From: Nonomuraea cypriaca
GTDB lineage: Bacteria; Actinomycetota; Actinomycetes; Streptosporangiales; Streptosporangiaceae
Length of the DNA stretch: 64,000 bases
Direction: 5' to 3'
Assembly (NCBI RefSeq): GCF_015645445.1
Contig: NZ_JADOGI010000022.1
Span: forward strand, 1 to 64,000
Made by a program: the position numbers and the translations under genes
The notes under the pieces: generated by a model
What the model was told of the DNA's origin: nothing
The model's input: the letters and a program-made list of their open reading frames with translations, nothing else
The model's database searches: none
Shown here: positions 34,608 through 42,926 of the stretch, in pieces
Numbering within the stretch: position 1 is the stretch's first letter
How the letters are laid out: each line of letters opens with the position of its first letter

Positions 34608-35616
34608 GCACGGCGGCCACGTCGGAGACGGCGTCGGTGAAGTACAGCTCCGCGTCCGTCATGGCGGCGGCCCTGGCCAGCGCGGAGTCCGAGCGTTCCT
34701 GGACCGGATGCTCGACGCCCCATCGGCGCAGCTCGTCGGGATCGGTGGCCACCTGGGTGCCGCCTTCGCCGATCCAGGCCGGCTGCGGCAGCTCGCCGGG
34801 CATGAGCAGGGCCAGCACCCTGCCCTCACGCAGTGCGTGGGCGACCGGGGCCATCCCGACGGGGCCGGCGAACTCCTCGTGGCGGGCGAGCAACCTGGCC
34901 CGCCTCTGGTCGAGCCAGTCGTCCAGCGCCCGCTCCACGTCCTCCTGGAACTGGCCGTGGTTGGAGCGGCTGCCGTGCTCGACCATGACCACCCGGTCCG
35001 CGGACTTCGTACCGAGATGGTGCATCAGGTACGAGCGCGACTTCGGCTCCCCCGCCACCAGGATCAGCTCGGTGCCGATGCGGCGTACCTGCTCGTCGAT
35101 CTCGTGCGCGACGGCGACGGCGTTCTTCTCCCACGCCTCGTCCGCCGCCCGTTCGTACCGCTTCTGCGACCAGCCGCCCTGCGCGGTCTTCTGCAGCGGC
35201 CACGTGGCCGCCTCCACGGTGGTCCGGCGCGGCACCGCGCCGCCGAACACGGTCAGCTCCGCCCCCGCGTGGTCCACGATGACCCGGATGTGCGGCACGT
35301 TCTCGCCGCGGCGCATGAGCATGGGCGTGACGTGCGGCAACGGAGACCACATGGCCAGCTCGTACGGCGCCCGCGCCAGCGACTCGGCCAGCACCACGTC
35401 ACCGTGCGTGGCGAACAGCGCCCGGCCGGCGGCGGCGCCGAGGGCCTCCTGCTCCAAGGCGTCGAGGGTGGCCTTGGCGTCCCCGGCGCACTCTCCGAGC
35501 CGGTCGCGCACGCTGTGCCAGTGTGTCTTCCGCTCAGGACCCGTGAGAGCGCCCAGGTACACCGAGGCGTAGGGGCCCTTCCGTTCGTACAGCGGCCTGA
35601 TGAAGTCGAGCCGCAC
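34597..35616 (-). CDS. baeRF2/Rv2629-like ribosome-associated protein
   Basis: A 339-residue protein resembling Rv2629 and the bacterial eRF1-like (baeRF2, Vms1-related) family. It starts MRLDFIRPLYERKGPYASVYL. The central eRF1-like domain holds VRVIVD-type strands, GGWSQKRYERAADEAWEKNA, and LILVAGEPKSRSYLMHHL, which are typical of the group. Members are thought to bind the ribosomal A site in stress or hibernation, or to act in release, and the exact action here is unknown. A DUF2795 gene lies just upstream in the same unit. Confidence 0.8.
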   Translation of the reverse strand: MRLDFIRPLYERKGPYASVYLGALTGPERKTHWHSVRDRLGECAGDAKATLDALEQEALGAAAGRALFATHGDVVLAESLARAPYELAMWSPLPHVTPMLMRRGENVPHIRVIVDHAGAELTVFGGAVPRRTTVEAATWPLQKTAQGGWSQKRYERAADEAWEKNAVAVAHEIDEQVRRIGTELILVAGEPKSRSYLMHHLGTKSADRVVMVEHGSRSNHGQFQEDVERALDDWLDQRRARLLARHEEFAGPVGMAPVAHALREGRVLALLMPGELPQPAWIGEGGTQVATDPDELRRWGVEHPVQERSDSALARAAAMTDAELYFTDAVSDVAAVLRY

Positions 35617-35619
35617 CGG

Positions 35620-36027
35620 TCACCACCTCCGCTTCTCCACGCCGATGCCGAGGGCCTGGGCGATGTCCGCCATGTTCGTGTAAGTGCGCTCAGGGAGGGA
35701 TTCGACCATGTCGAGGATCTCATCGGGCGCGCCGTGGTCGCGCGCGCGTTCCAGCAGTTGCCCCTTGGACACCGGCCAATGGGTGTCGCTCAGCCATTTG
35801 GCCAGGTCGCTGCGGACATCGACGTCACGCTGCGTCATGCCCGCGGGAGCGCCTGGCTCGTGGCCTGGCGGGTACGACCGCATCGACTCCTCGCCAGGCG
35901 ACGGCATGGCCTCGGGGTCCTTCCACTCCTCGGCGTGCGTCGTCCCGCCGCCGCGCACCATGCCCTCGTCCTCGTGTTTCTGCTGTTCGTCCAGGCGGGG
36001 ATTGTGCTTGTCGCTCCCACGTTCCAT
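35620..36027 (-). CDS. DUF2795-domain protein
   Basis: A 135-residue hydrophilic protein. The first 65 residues are disordered and rich in Glu, Gly and Pro. The C-terminal 70 match the DUF2795 pattern (VDVRSDLAKWLSDTHWPVSKGQLLERARDHGAPDEILDMVESLPERTYTNMADIAQALG), a small helical domain often found in stress-associated actinobacterial genes. Its stop lies 3 bp before the baeRF2 gene start on the same strand, so the two probably form an operon. Function is unknown. Confidence 0.8.
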   Translation of the reverse strand: MERGSDKHNPRLDEQQKHEDEGMVRGGGTTHAEEWKDPEAMPSPGEESMRSYPPGHEPGAPAGMTQRDVDVRSDLAKWLSDTHWPVSKGQLLERARDHGAPDEILDMVESLPERTYTNMADIAQALGIGVEKRRW

Positions 36028-36103
36028 GGCTCCCTCACTCCTCTCACCGCGCCCCTACCCCTGCTTTCGCGGGCAAACATCGCGACTGTGTAGCCTGCGC
36101 AGC

Positions 36104-37204
36104 GTGTTCCACCCCGATGTGAGCATCGCCACCGGACGGCTCGTGCTGCGCCCGTTCGGGGTCCAGGACGCGGCCAGGATCCGCACCGTCGTGGAGTCCG
36201 GCGTCCGGTTCCTCCCGCCAGGCGCGCCCGCACAGGCGTCCGGCGTCGCGCGGTGGCTCTCGACGGGCGCGCACGAGTTGCGCCGCTCCGGCCAGGGCCT
36301 GCACCTCGCCATGACGGACGCGGACGGCGTCGTCATGGGCGCCATCAGCCTGTTCAAGACCTCGTGGAGCGCGGGCACGACCGAGGTCGGGTACGCCGTG
36401 CACCCCCTCTACCGCGGCCGCGGCCTCGCCACGGAGGCCGTACGCGGGCTGGTGAGCTGGGTGTTCGACACCACGGACCTGCGCAGGATCGACCTGACCG
36501 CCAACCTGGACAACACGGCCTCACTCCGCGTCGCCCAGAAAGCGGGCTTCACCTGGGAAGGCGTGCTCAGGGCCGCGGTCATGGAGGACGACGGGCCGCA
36601 CGACCTCGTCATGTTCGGCCTCCTGCGCGACGACAGCCGCGTGCCCGGCGAACTCCTGCCGAGGATGGAGTTGCGTACCGAGAGGCTGCTGCTCAGGCAG
36701 CCCGTCGCCGCGGACGCCCCCGACATGGCCGCGACCGGCGCCGACCCGCTCACCCAGGACATGACGAGCGTGCCGCGCGGCTACACCGAGGAGCACGCGC
36801 GCGGGTTCATCGACCTCTCCGAACGGATGCGCGTCCGCGGCACGGGCCTCGCCTGGGCCGTCGAAGAGACGGCCACCGGGCGCTTCGCCGCGAACGTGGA
36901 CATCAGGGACCTCGACTGGAACAACCGTACGGCCGAGATCGGCTACATGACCGCCCCGTGGGCCCGCGGCAGGGGGTACGCGGGCGAGGCCGTGCTGGCC
37001 GTCGCGCGCTGGCTGTTCGAGCGGCACGGCTTCGCCCGGCTCCAGCTGCGTGCCGCCGTGACGAACCCCGCCTCCCAGCGGGTGGCCGAGAAGGCGGGTT
37101 TCGTCCGTGAGGGCGTCGCGCGGGCATCCCTCGGCGGCGAGGACCTCGTCGTCTTCAGCCTCATCCCGTCCGACCTGGCCTGGCGTGAGGGCACACCGGA
37201 CTGA
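36104..37204 (+). CDS. Tandem-domain GNAT acetyltransferase
   Basis: A 366-residue protein with two full RimJ/RimL-like GNAT domains. The first covers about residues 5-175 (ATGRLVLRPFGVQDAARIR, GYAVHPLYRGRGLATEAVRGLVSW, NTASLRVAQKAGFTWEG). The second covers 188-360 (MELRTERLLLRQPVAADAPD, GYMTAPWARGRGYAGEAVLAVARW, NPASQRVAEKAGFVREG). Both acetyl-CoA loops (RGRGLA and RGRGYA) are intact. GTG 36104 starts the first domain. The linker Met at 36667 could start the second alone. The acetyl acceptor is unknown. Confidence 0.88.
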   Translation: MFHPDVSIATGRLVLRPFGVQDAARIRTVVESGVRFLPPGAPAQASGVARWLSTGAHELRRSGQGLHLAMTDADGVVMGAISLFKTSWSAGTTEVGYAVHPLYRGRGLATEAVRGLVSWVFDTTDLRRIDLTANLDNTASLRVAQKAGFTWEGVLRAAVMEDDGPHDLVMFGLLRDDSRVPGELLPRMELRTERLLLRQPVAADAPDMAATGADPLTQDMTSVPRGYTEEHARGFIDLSERMRVRGTGLAWAVEETATGRFAANVDIRDLDWNNRTAEIGYMTAPWARGRGYAGEAVLAVARWLFERHGFARLQLRAAVTNPASQRVAEKAGFVREGVARASLGGEDLVVFSLIPSDLAWREGTPD

Positions 37205-37268
37205 CCTCAGAACCCTTTGTGAATCCTCCTCGCAACCGTCACCCTTGAGGTGAGGACGGTGAGGCGCG

Positions 37269-38444
37269 ATGATCACGGTGGTCGGCTGGGACGGATCCGA
37301 GTTCTCGGCCAGGGCGATGGCCAAGCTGCACGAGGCGCGGCTCGTCGTGGGTCCCGACGCCGTTCTCGGCCGGCTCAAGCTCACCGCGCCGACGGCGGCC
37401 GACGGCTCGCTGCTCGAAGCGCTCGACGACCATCTCGAACACGGCGAAGGCCCCGCGGTCGTGCTCACGGAGGGCGATCCAGGCTTCTTCGGCGTCGTAC
37501 GCACACTGCGGGCGCACGGCCTCAAACCCGACGTGCTGCCCGCCACCTCGCTGGTCACCCGCGCCTTCGCCTGCGCCGGCCTCAACTGGGAGGACGCGCT
37601 CGTCGTCGCCCCCTCGGGCCCGCACCAGCTCGCCCGCGCGGTGAACGCCTGCCGCGCACACCCCAAGGTCGCGGTGCTCGTCGCGCCCGGCGCCGGCCCG
37701 GGCGACGTCGCCAGGGAGCTCGCCCCGACCACGCCGCGCGCCCTGATCGTCTGCGAGGACCTGGGCGGGCCCGACGAGCGGGTCACGCACAGCCGCATGG
37801 GCGAGGCCACGACCAGGCCGTGGAAGGACCCCGACGTGGTCCTCGTCATCGATCCGCTGCACCAGCCCAAGGAGCCGAGCTGGGTGGCGGGCGCGCAGCC
37901 GGGCCCCGCCGAGTGGGCGCTGCCGTTCGGGAGCGGGATCGCGCCTGAGGTCAGGGCGTTCATCCTGGCCAAGCTGGGTCCCAGGCTCGGCGACCTGGTG
38001 TGGGACGTGGGCGCGGGCGCGGGCGAGATCGCCGTCGAGTGCGCCAGGATGGGCGCCGCGGTCATGGCCGTCGAACGCGAGGAGGAGTCCTGCGCCAAGC
38101 TGCGCGCCAACGTGCTCGAACACGGCGTCAAAGTGGCTCTGACCAGGGGCCAGGCGCCGCCCGCGCTGGAGCCGCTGCCCGACCCCGACGCGGTCTACGT
38201 GGGCGGCGGCGGCCCGGACGTCATCGTCGCGTGCGCCGCCCGCGGCCCGCGTACGCTGGTGTGCGCGCTCAGCAAGGTCGAGCAGGTCTCGGCCGTGCTC
38301 GACCGGCTGCGCGAGCAGGGCTACCACGGGGAGGGAAGTCAGATCCTGGCGTCGAAGCTGACCGTCGGGCCCGACGGCTCCCACCGCCTGACCGCCGCCG
38401 ACCCCGTCTTCGTCGTGCACGCGACACCCGCGCACACCGGGTGA
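37269..38444 (+). CDS. cobL: Precorrin-6Y C5,15-methyltransferase (CbiE-CbiT fusion)
   Basis: A 391-residue bifunctional enzyme of corrin synthesis. The N-terminal CbiE half (1-190) has VVGWDG, LTEGDPGFFGV and the tetrapyrrole-methylase pattern. The C-terminal CbiT half (205-391) has VWDVGAGAGEIAVECARMGAAVMAVERE, an SAM site, and VYVGGGGPDV. It methylates C5 and C15 and decarboxylates the acetate side chain. ATG 37269 follows GGTGAGGCG. It opens the cobL-cbiX-cobT unit. Confidence 0.93.
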   Translation: MITVVGWDGSEFSARAMAKLHEARLVVGPDAVLGRLKLTAPTAADGSLLEALDDHLEHGEGPAVVLTEGDPGFFGVVRTLRAHGLKPDVLPATSLVTRAFACAGLNWEDALVVAPSGPHQLARAVNACRAHPKVAVLVAPGAGPGDVARELAPTTPRALIVCEDLGGPDERVTHSRMGEATTRPWKDPDVVLVIDPLHQPKEPSWVAGAQPGPAEWALPFGSGIAPEVRAFILAKLGPRLGDLVWDVGAGAGEIAVECARMGAAVMAVEREEESCAKLRANVLEHGVKVALTRGQAPPALEPLPDPDAVYVGGGGPDVIVACAARGPRTLVCALSKVEQVSAVLDRLREQGYHGEGSQILASKLTVGPDGSHRLTAADPVFVVHATPAHTG

Positions 38445-38513
38445 CCTGTTCCGTACCGGTGCGCATCGGTTATCCTCGCGTGACTTTGTCTACCGCACCG
38501 GAGAATCCCTCAC

Positions 38514-39353
38514 ATGAAGCCGCCGCTCCTGCTGATCGGGCAGGGCTCACACGATGACGCCTACGCGGCGGAGTTCGGCAGGTTCGTCCACCGGCTCCGC
38601 TGCCGCCTCGACCAGACGGCCGCCGACGTCTCAGGCGGCTACCTGGAGCGGGCCACCCCACGGCTGAGCGACTCCGTGGCCTCGCTGGTCGCCAGGGGGC
38701 ACCACCGGTTCGTGGCGCTGCCGCTCAGCCTCAGCAGGGTGAGCTTCGGCGCCGCGATGGCGCTCGAGCAGCAGCGCCACCCGACCCTCATGTACGACTC
38801 CGGCCGCCCGCTCGGGCCAGACCCGCGCGTGCTGGCGCTGCTGGCCGAGCGGCTCAACGAGGCCGCCGCCGAGATCATCAAACCGCGCCCGCTGGAGCTG
38901 GCCGGCGCCAGGCCCCGGCTGCGCGCCGTCGAGGCCCTGCCGGTCGAGGAGATCCACCCGCACGTCGAGCCGGGGGAGACCGCGGTCGTCCTGGTCGGCG
39001 AGGGCTCGACGGACGCGGCCGCCAACGCCGAGGTGCACAGGGTCTCCCGGCTGTTCTGGGAGACGTACGCCTACGACTTCATGACCGTGGAGACCGCGTT
39101 CGTGTCGGTCACCCCTCCGGGCGTGCCCGGCGGGCTGGAGCGCTGCCGGCGGCTGGGGGCCAAGCGCGTGATCGTGGTCCCGTACCTGCTGTTCGCCGGC
39201 GGCCTGCTGGAGCGCGTGTGGGCGCAGGCGCTGTCGTACGGCGCCGGGCACCCCGACCTCGACATCCGCTGCGCCGAGGTGATCGGGGACTGCGAGACCC
39301 TGGCCGACGTCGTGATCGACCGATACGAGGAAGCGCTCCAGCTCGTCCTGTGA
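38514..39353 (+). CDS. cbiX: CbiX-type sirohydrochlorin/cobalt chelatase, two-domain
   Basis: A 279-residue protein made of two repeated CbiX/SirB halves (1-140 and 145-279). The C-half has VIVVPYLLFAGGLLERVWAQA, a typical chelatase strand-helix. The usual HGSRD-like catalytic motif is changed: GQGSHDD in the first half and GEGSTD in the second, so the ordinary His position is lost in both. Histidines in ARGHHRF and AGHPD remain. It may insert cobalt in the corrin pathway, by context between cobL and cobT, but the altered motif lowers certainty. A tandem repeat duplicates its 3' end. Confidence 0.8.
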   Translation: MKPPLLLIGQGSHDDAYAAEFGRFVHRLRCRLDQTAADVSGGYLERATPRLSDSVASLVARGHHRFVALPLSLSRVSFGAAMALEQQRHPTLMYDSGRPLGPDPRVLALLAERLNEAAAEIIKPRPLELAGARPRLRAVEALPVEEIHPHVEPGETAVVLVGEGSTDAAANAEVHRVSRLFWETYAYDFMTVETAFVSVTPPGVPGGLERCRRLGAKRVIVVPYLLFAGGLLERVWAQALSYGAGHPDLDIRCAEVIGDCETLADVVIDRYEEALQLVL

Positions 39354-39464
39354 CCCCGGCTGGGCGGACTGGTACGAGGAAGCGCTCAGCTCGTCTCGTG
39401 ACCCCGGCTGGGCGGACTGGTACGAGGAAGCGCTCAGCTCGTCCCGTGACCCCGGCTGGGCGGA
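39324..39464. repeat. 48-bp tandem repeat of the cbiX 3' end
   Basis: Three copies start at 39324, 39373 and 39421, each TACGAGGAAGCGCTC and ending in a CCCCGGCTGGGCGGA stretch. The first copy is the true cbiX end with its TGA; the next two are decayed copies with a one-base loss. The third stops just before the cobT start. Confidence 0.9.
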
Positions 39465-39468
39465 CACC

Positions 39469-40578
39469 ATGAACAGCAACAGGAGGCACGTCGTGCTCGC
39501 TGAGACGCTCGCCGCGATCCGTCCCGCCGACCCTCTGGCGCTCGCCGAGGCCCGCGCGTACCAGGATCGCCTCACCAAGCCCCAGGGCTCGCTCGGCGTG
39601 CTGGAGGAGGTCGCGGTACGCCTGGCCGGCGCGGCAGGCGCCAGCCCGCCGCCCACGCCCGCCCCCGCCGCGCTGGCCATCTTCGCCGCCGACCACGGCG
39701 TGCACGCGCGCGGCGTCAGCCCGTGGCCGCAGGAGGTCACGGTGCAGATGGTGGCGAACTTCCTCGCGGGCGGCGCGGTGGCCAACGCCTTCGCCGCGCA
39801 GGCGGGCGTGCCGGTGACTGTGGTGGACGTCGGCGTGGCCGCCGATCTGCCCGACGCCCCCGGCCTGGTCAAGCGCAAGATCGGATACGGCACCGCCGAC
39901 CTGTCGCGGGGCCCGGCGATGACCGCCGACCAGGCCGTCAGGGCGCTGGAGGCGGGGATCACCGTGGCCCGCGACCTGGTGGCGGCCGGGGCGCGCTGCC
40001 TGATCACCGGTGACATGGGCATCGCGAACACCACCGCGTCCGCCGCACTGATCTCGGCCTTCGCCGGGCGGGACGCGGCCGAGGTGACCGGCCGGGGCAC
40101 GGGGGTGGACGACGAGACGTACGCGCGCAAGGTGGACGTCGTGCGGGAGGCCCTCCGTACCAACGGACTGCACTCCGCGTCCGGGGAGCCGGTGCCACCC
40201 GACGGGGGCGAGGCGTTGCGGGCGCTGGCCGCCGTCGGCGGGTTCGAGCACGCGGCCATCGCGGGGTTCGTCCTGGGCGGCGCGGCGGCCCGCGTGCCGG
40301 TGATCCTCGACGGCGTCATCGCGGGCGCCGCCGCCCTCGTGGCCGCCGCGCTCGACCCCGCCGCGCCCGACCACTGCGTCGCAGGCCACCGCTCCTCCGA
40401 GCCCGGCCACGCCGTCGCGCTCACGCACCTCGGGCTGCGCCCGCTGGTGGACCTGGAGCTACGGCTGGGCGAGGGCAGCGGCGGGCTGCTGGCGTACCCG
40501 ATCGTCTGCGCGGCCGTACGCGTGATGCACGACGTGGCCACCTTCGACTCGGCGGGGGTGACCGAGAAACCCGTGTGA
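39469..40578 (+). CDS. cobT: Nicotinate-nucleotide-dimethylbenzimidazole phosphoribosyltransferase
   Basis: A 369-residue enzyme that activates the lower ligand of cobalamin, making alpha-ribazole phosphate. Clear motifs are KPQGSLGVLEEVAVRLAG, FAADHGVHARGVSPWPQEVT, GDMGIANTTASAAL and GRGTGVDDE. The late glutamate region includes LGEGSGGLLAYPIV. ATG 39469 is preferred, just outside the repeat. It is part of the cobL-cbiX-cobT unit. Confidence 0.95.
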   Translation: MNSNRRHVVLAETLAAIRPADPLALAEARAYQDRLTKPQGSLGVLEEVAVRLAGAAGASPPPTPAPAALAIFAADHGVHARGVSPWPQEVTVQMVANFLAGGAVANAFAAQAGVPVTVVDVGVAADLPDAPGLVKRKIGYGTADLSRGPAMTADQAVRALEAGITVARDLVAAGARCLITGDMGIANTTASAALISAFAGRDAAEVTGRGTGVDDETYARKVDVVREALRTNGLHSASGEPVPPDGGEALRALAAVGGFEHAAIAGFVLGGAAARVPVILDGVIAGAAALVAAALDPAAPDHCVAGHRSSEPGHAVALTHLGLRPLVDLELRLGEGSGGLLAYPIVCAAVRVMHDVATFDSAGVTEKPV

Positions 40579-40600
40579 TGATGGGGGCCGGAGGTGAGCG

Positions 40601-41614
40601 GTGTCCCGTTATGGCCCCATGTACGGCCCGGATATCACGTTCCTGGGCGTGGACCGTTGCGATGTGAACGATCCGGCGAGCTACCACGACGCCGACGTGG
40701 TGATCATCGGTGCGCCCTTCGACGGCGGCACCAGCAACAGGCCCGGCGCCAGGTTCGGCCCGCAGGCGCTGCGGCAGGCGTGCTACCTGCCGCACGACGG
40801 GTCCAGGCCCAGCCTGGCCCTGCGCGTGGACGCCCTGCGCGACCTGCGCGTGCTGGACGCCGGTGACGTCGAGTGCTATTCGGGCGACGTCGAGGGCTCA
40901 CTGGCGGCGATCGAGGACGCGGTGCACAGGATCGCCGCCTCCGGCGCCGTCCCGCTGGTGCTCGGCGGCGACCACACCGTCGCGCTGCCCGACGCGCGGG
41001 GCACGGCGCGGGCGTACGCGGCGGGCCGTACCTCGATGATCCACTTCGACGCGCACGCCGACACGGGCGACATCAGCTTCGGCCACCTGTACGGCCACGG
41101 CCAGCCGATGCGGCGGCTCATCGAGTCCGGCGCCATCCGCGGCGACAGATTCCTGCAGATCGGGCTGCGCGGCTACTGGCCAGGCCCGGAGACGCTCGAC
41201 TGGATGGCCGGCCAGAACATGCGCTCCTACGAGATGACCGAGATCGTCGCCCGGGGGCTCGAGGAGTGCCTGACGGAGTCGTTCGGGATCGCGCTCGACG
41301 AATGCGACCAGATCTTTCTGTCCGTGGACATCGACGTCTGCGATCCTGCCCACGCGCCGGGGACCGGCACGCCCGAGCCCGGCGGGCTGACGGCCAGGCA
41401 ACTGCTCGACGCCGTACGCAGGATCTGCTACGAGCTTCCCGTGGTCGGGATCGAGGTGGTGGAGGTGGCTCCGGCGTACGACCACGCGGACATCACCGCC
41501 TACCTCGGAAACCGGGTTATCCTTGAAGCGCTGTCAGCGATGGCCAGACGCCGTAAGGACGATGGGGGCGGGCCTCGCTGGGATCCTCGGCAGCCTCTTC
41601 TTGACGGTCGTTAA
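40601..41614 (+). CDS. Ureohydrolase, agmatinase-like
   Basis: A 337-residue Mn-dependent ureohydrolase. All metal motifs are present: GGDHTVALPD, FDAHADT and LSVDIDVCDPAHAPGTGTPEPGG. The VVIIGAPFDGGTSNRPGARFGPQALR opening is typical of agmatinase, guanidinobutyrase and guanidine hydrolase relatives. Which guanidino compound it hydrolyses cannot be told. GTG 40601 follows GGAGGTGAGCG. It sits between cobT and the CobA gene without an obvious pathway link. Confidence 0.9.
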   Translation: MSRYGPMYGPDITFLGVDRCDVNDPASYHDADVVIIGAPFDGGTSNRPGARFGPQALRQACYLPHDGSRPSLALRVDALRDLRVLDAGDVECYSGDVEGSLAAIEDAVHRIAASGAVPLVLGGDHTVALPDARGTARAYAAGRTSMIHFDAHADTGDISFGHLYGHGQPMRRLIESGAIRGDRFLQIGLRGYWPGPETLDWMAGQNMRSYEMTEIVARGLEECLTESFGIALDECDQIFLSVDIDVCDPAHAPGTGTPEPGGLTARQLLDAVRRICYELPVVGIEVVEVAPAYDHADITAYLGNRVILEALSAMARRRKDDGGGPRWDPRQPLLDGR

Positions 41615-41693
41615 CCCGTGCGCAGCAAATGACGCATGCGAAGCCGGTAGGTTTGCCTCTTGACACAACCTTCGCGAACGGGAGATTTCCCCC

Positions 41694-42926
41694 ATGGGTC
41701 CCTACCTCCTCGGCCTGCGGCTTTCCGGCCGCCGGGTCCTCGTCGTGGGCGGCGGCCGCGTCGCGCAGCGGCGAGTTCCCGCGCTGCTAGAGGCCGGTGC
41801 GGAGGTCACCGTTGTATCGCCGGGTGTGACTCCGGCCCTCGACGACCTGATCGCCGCGGGCAGGGTCACCTGGCACGCCAGGCCCTACGAGGTCGGCGAC
41901 TGCGACGGGGCCTGGCTCGTGCAGGCCTGCACCGACGACAGGTCCGTCAACACGGCGGTCGCCGCGGAGGCGGAGGCCAAACGCGTGTGGTGCGTGCGAG
42001 CCGACGACAAGGACGCCTCCGCCGCCTGGACACCCGCCTCCGGCCGGGTCGAGGAGATCAGCGTGGCCGTCACCGCGGGCGGCGACCCGCGCCGGGCCGC
42101 CGGCATCAGGGACGCGGTCGTCGGCGCGCTACGCGACGGCACGGTCGACGCCCGGCGCAACCGCACGAAACCGGTCGGTGTGGCGCTCGTCGGCGGCGGG
42201 CCAGGTGACCCCGGTCTGATCACGGTGCGCGGGCGGCAACTCCTCGCGCAGGCCGACGTGGTGGTCGCCGACCGGCTCGCGCCGCGCGGCCTGCTCGACG
42301 AGCTGGCGCCCGACGTCGAGCTGATCGACGCCGCCAAGGTCCCCTACGGCAGGGCGCTGTCCCAGGACACCATCAACGAGCTGCTCGTGGACCGCGCCAG
42401 GCAGGGCAAGTTCGTGGTGCGGCTCAAGGGGGGCGACCCGTTCGTGTTCGGGCGGGGCGGCGAGGAGATGATCGCCTGCGCCCGGTCCGGCATCCCCGTG
42501 CTCGTGGTGCCCGGCATCACCAGCGCCGTCGCGGTGCCCGCGGCGGCCGGGGTGCCGGTGACGCACCGAGGAGTCAGCCAGGAGTTCCACGTGATCTCCG
42601 TGCACGTCGCGCCCGACGACCCCAAGTCAACCGTCGACTGGCCCGCGCTGGCCCGTTCCCAGGGCACGCTGGTGCTGCTGATGGCCGTCGAGCGGCTGGC
42701 GAAGGTGGCCGAGGTGCTCCTTCGCGAAGGACGTTCGGCGGAGACTCCCGCAATGGTGGTACAGGACGGTACCCTTCCGACCCAGCGGGCGGTCATCGCT
42801 TCGCTTTCCACCGTGGCCGACCGCGTGTCCGCGGCTGGGATACGGCCGCCGGCGATCGTCATCGTCGGCGACGTCGTAAGGGTCGGCCAGGAGGTCGAGA
42901 TGGTTCGAGCGGAGCGCTTGCCGTGA
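41694..42926 (+). CDS. cobA: Precorrin-2 dehydrogenase / uroporphyrinogen-III C-methyltransferase fusion
   Basis: A 410-residue CysG-like fusion. Residues 1-150 are the NAD-dependent precorrin-2 oxidase ([21 protein letters not shown]), which also may ferrochelate. Residues 158-400 are the SUMT methylase: [35 protein letters not shown] and [22 protein letters not shown]. It makes precorrin-2, feeding both cobalamin and siroheme. Its stop overlaps the next GTPase gene start by 4 bp. A TTGACA hexamer (41660-41665) lies upstream without a clear -10. Confidence 0.93.
   Translation: MGPYLLGLRLSGRRVLVVGGGRVAQRRVPALLEAGAEVTVVSPGVTPALDDLIAAGRVTWHARPYEVGDCDGAWLVQACTDDRSVNTAVAAEAEAKRVWCVRADDKDASAAWTPASGRVEEISVAVTAGGDPRRAAGIRDAVVGALRDGTVDARRNRTKPVGVALVGGGPGDPGLITVRGRQLLAQADVVVADRLAPRGLLDELAPDVELIDAAKVPYGRALSQDTINELLVDRARQGKFVVRLKGGDPFVFGRGGEEMIACARSGIPVLVVPGITSAVAVPAAAGVPVTHRGVSQEFHVISVHVAPDDPKSTVDWPALARSQGTLVLLMAVERLAKVAEVLLREGRSAETPAMVVQDGTLPTQRAVIASLSTVADRVSAAGIRPPAIVIVGDVVRVGQEVEMVRAERLP

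Noticed and set aside
37205-37268. Cobalamin riboswitch before cobL or cobQ
   Set aside because: Both leaders are short and lack the conserved B12-box pattern.
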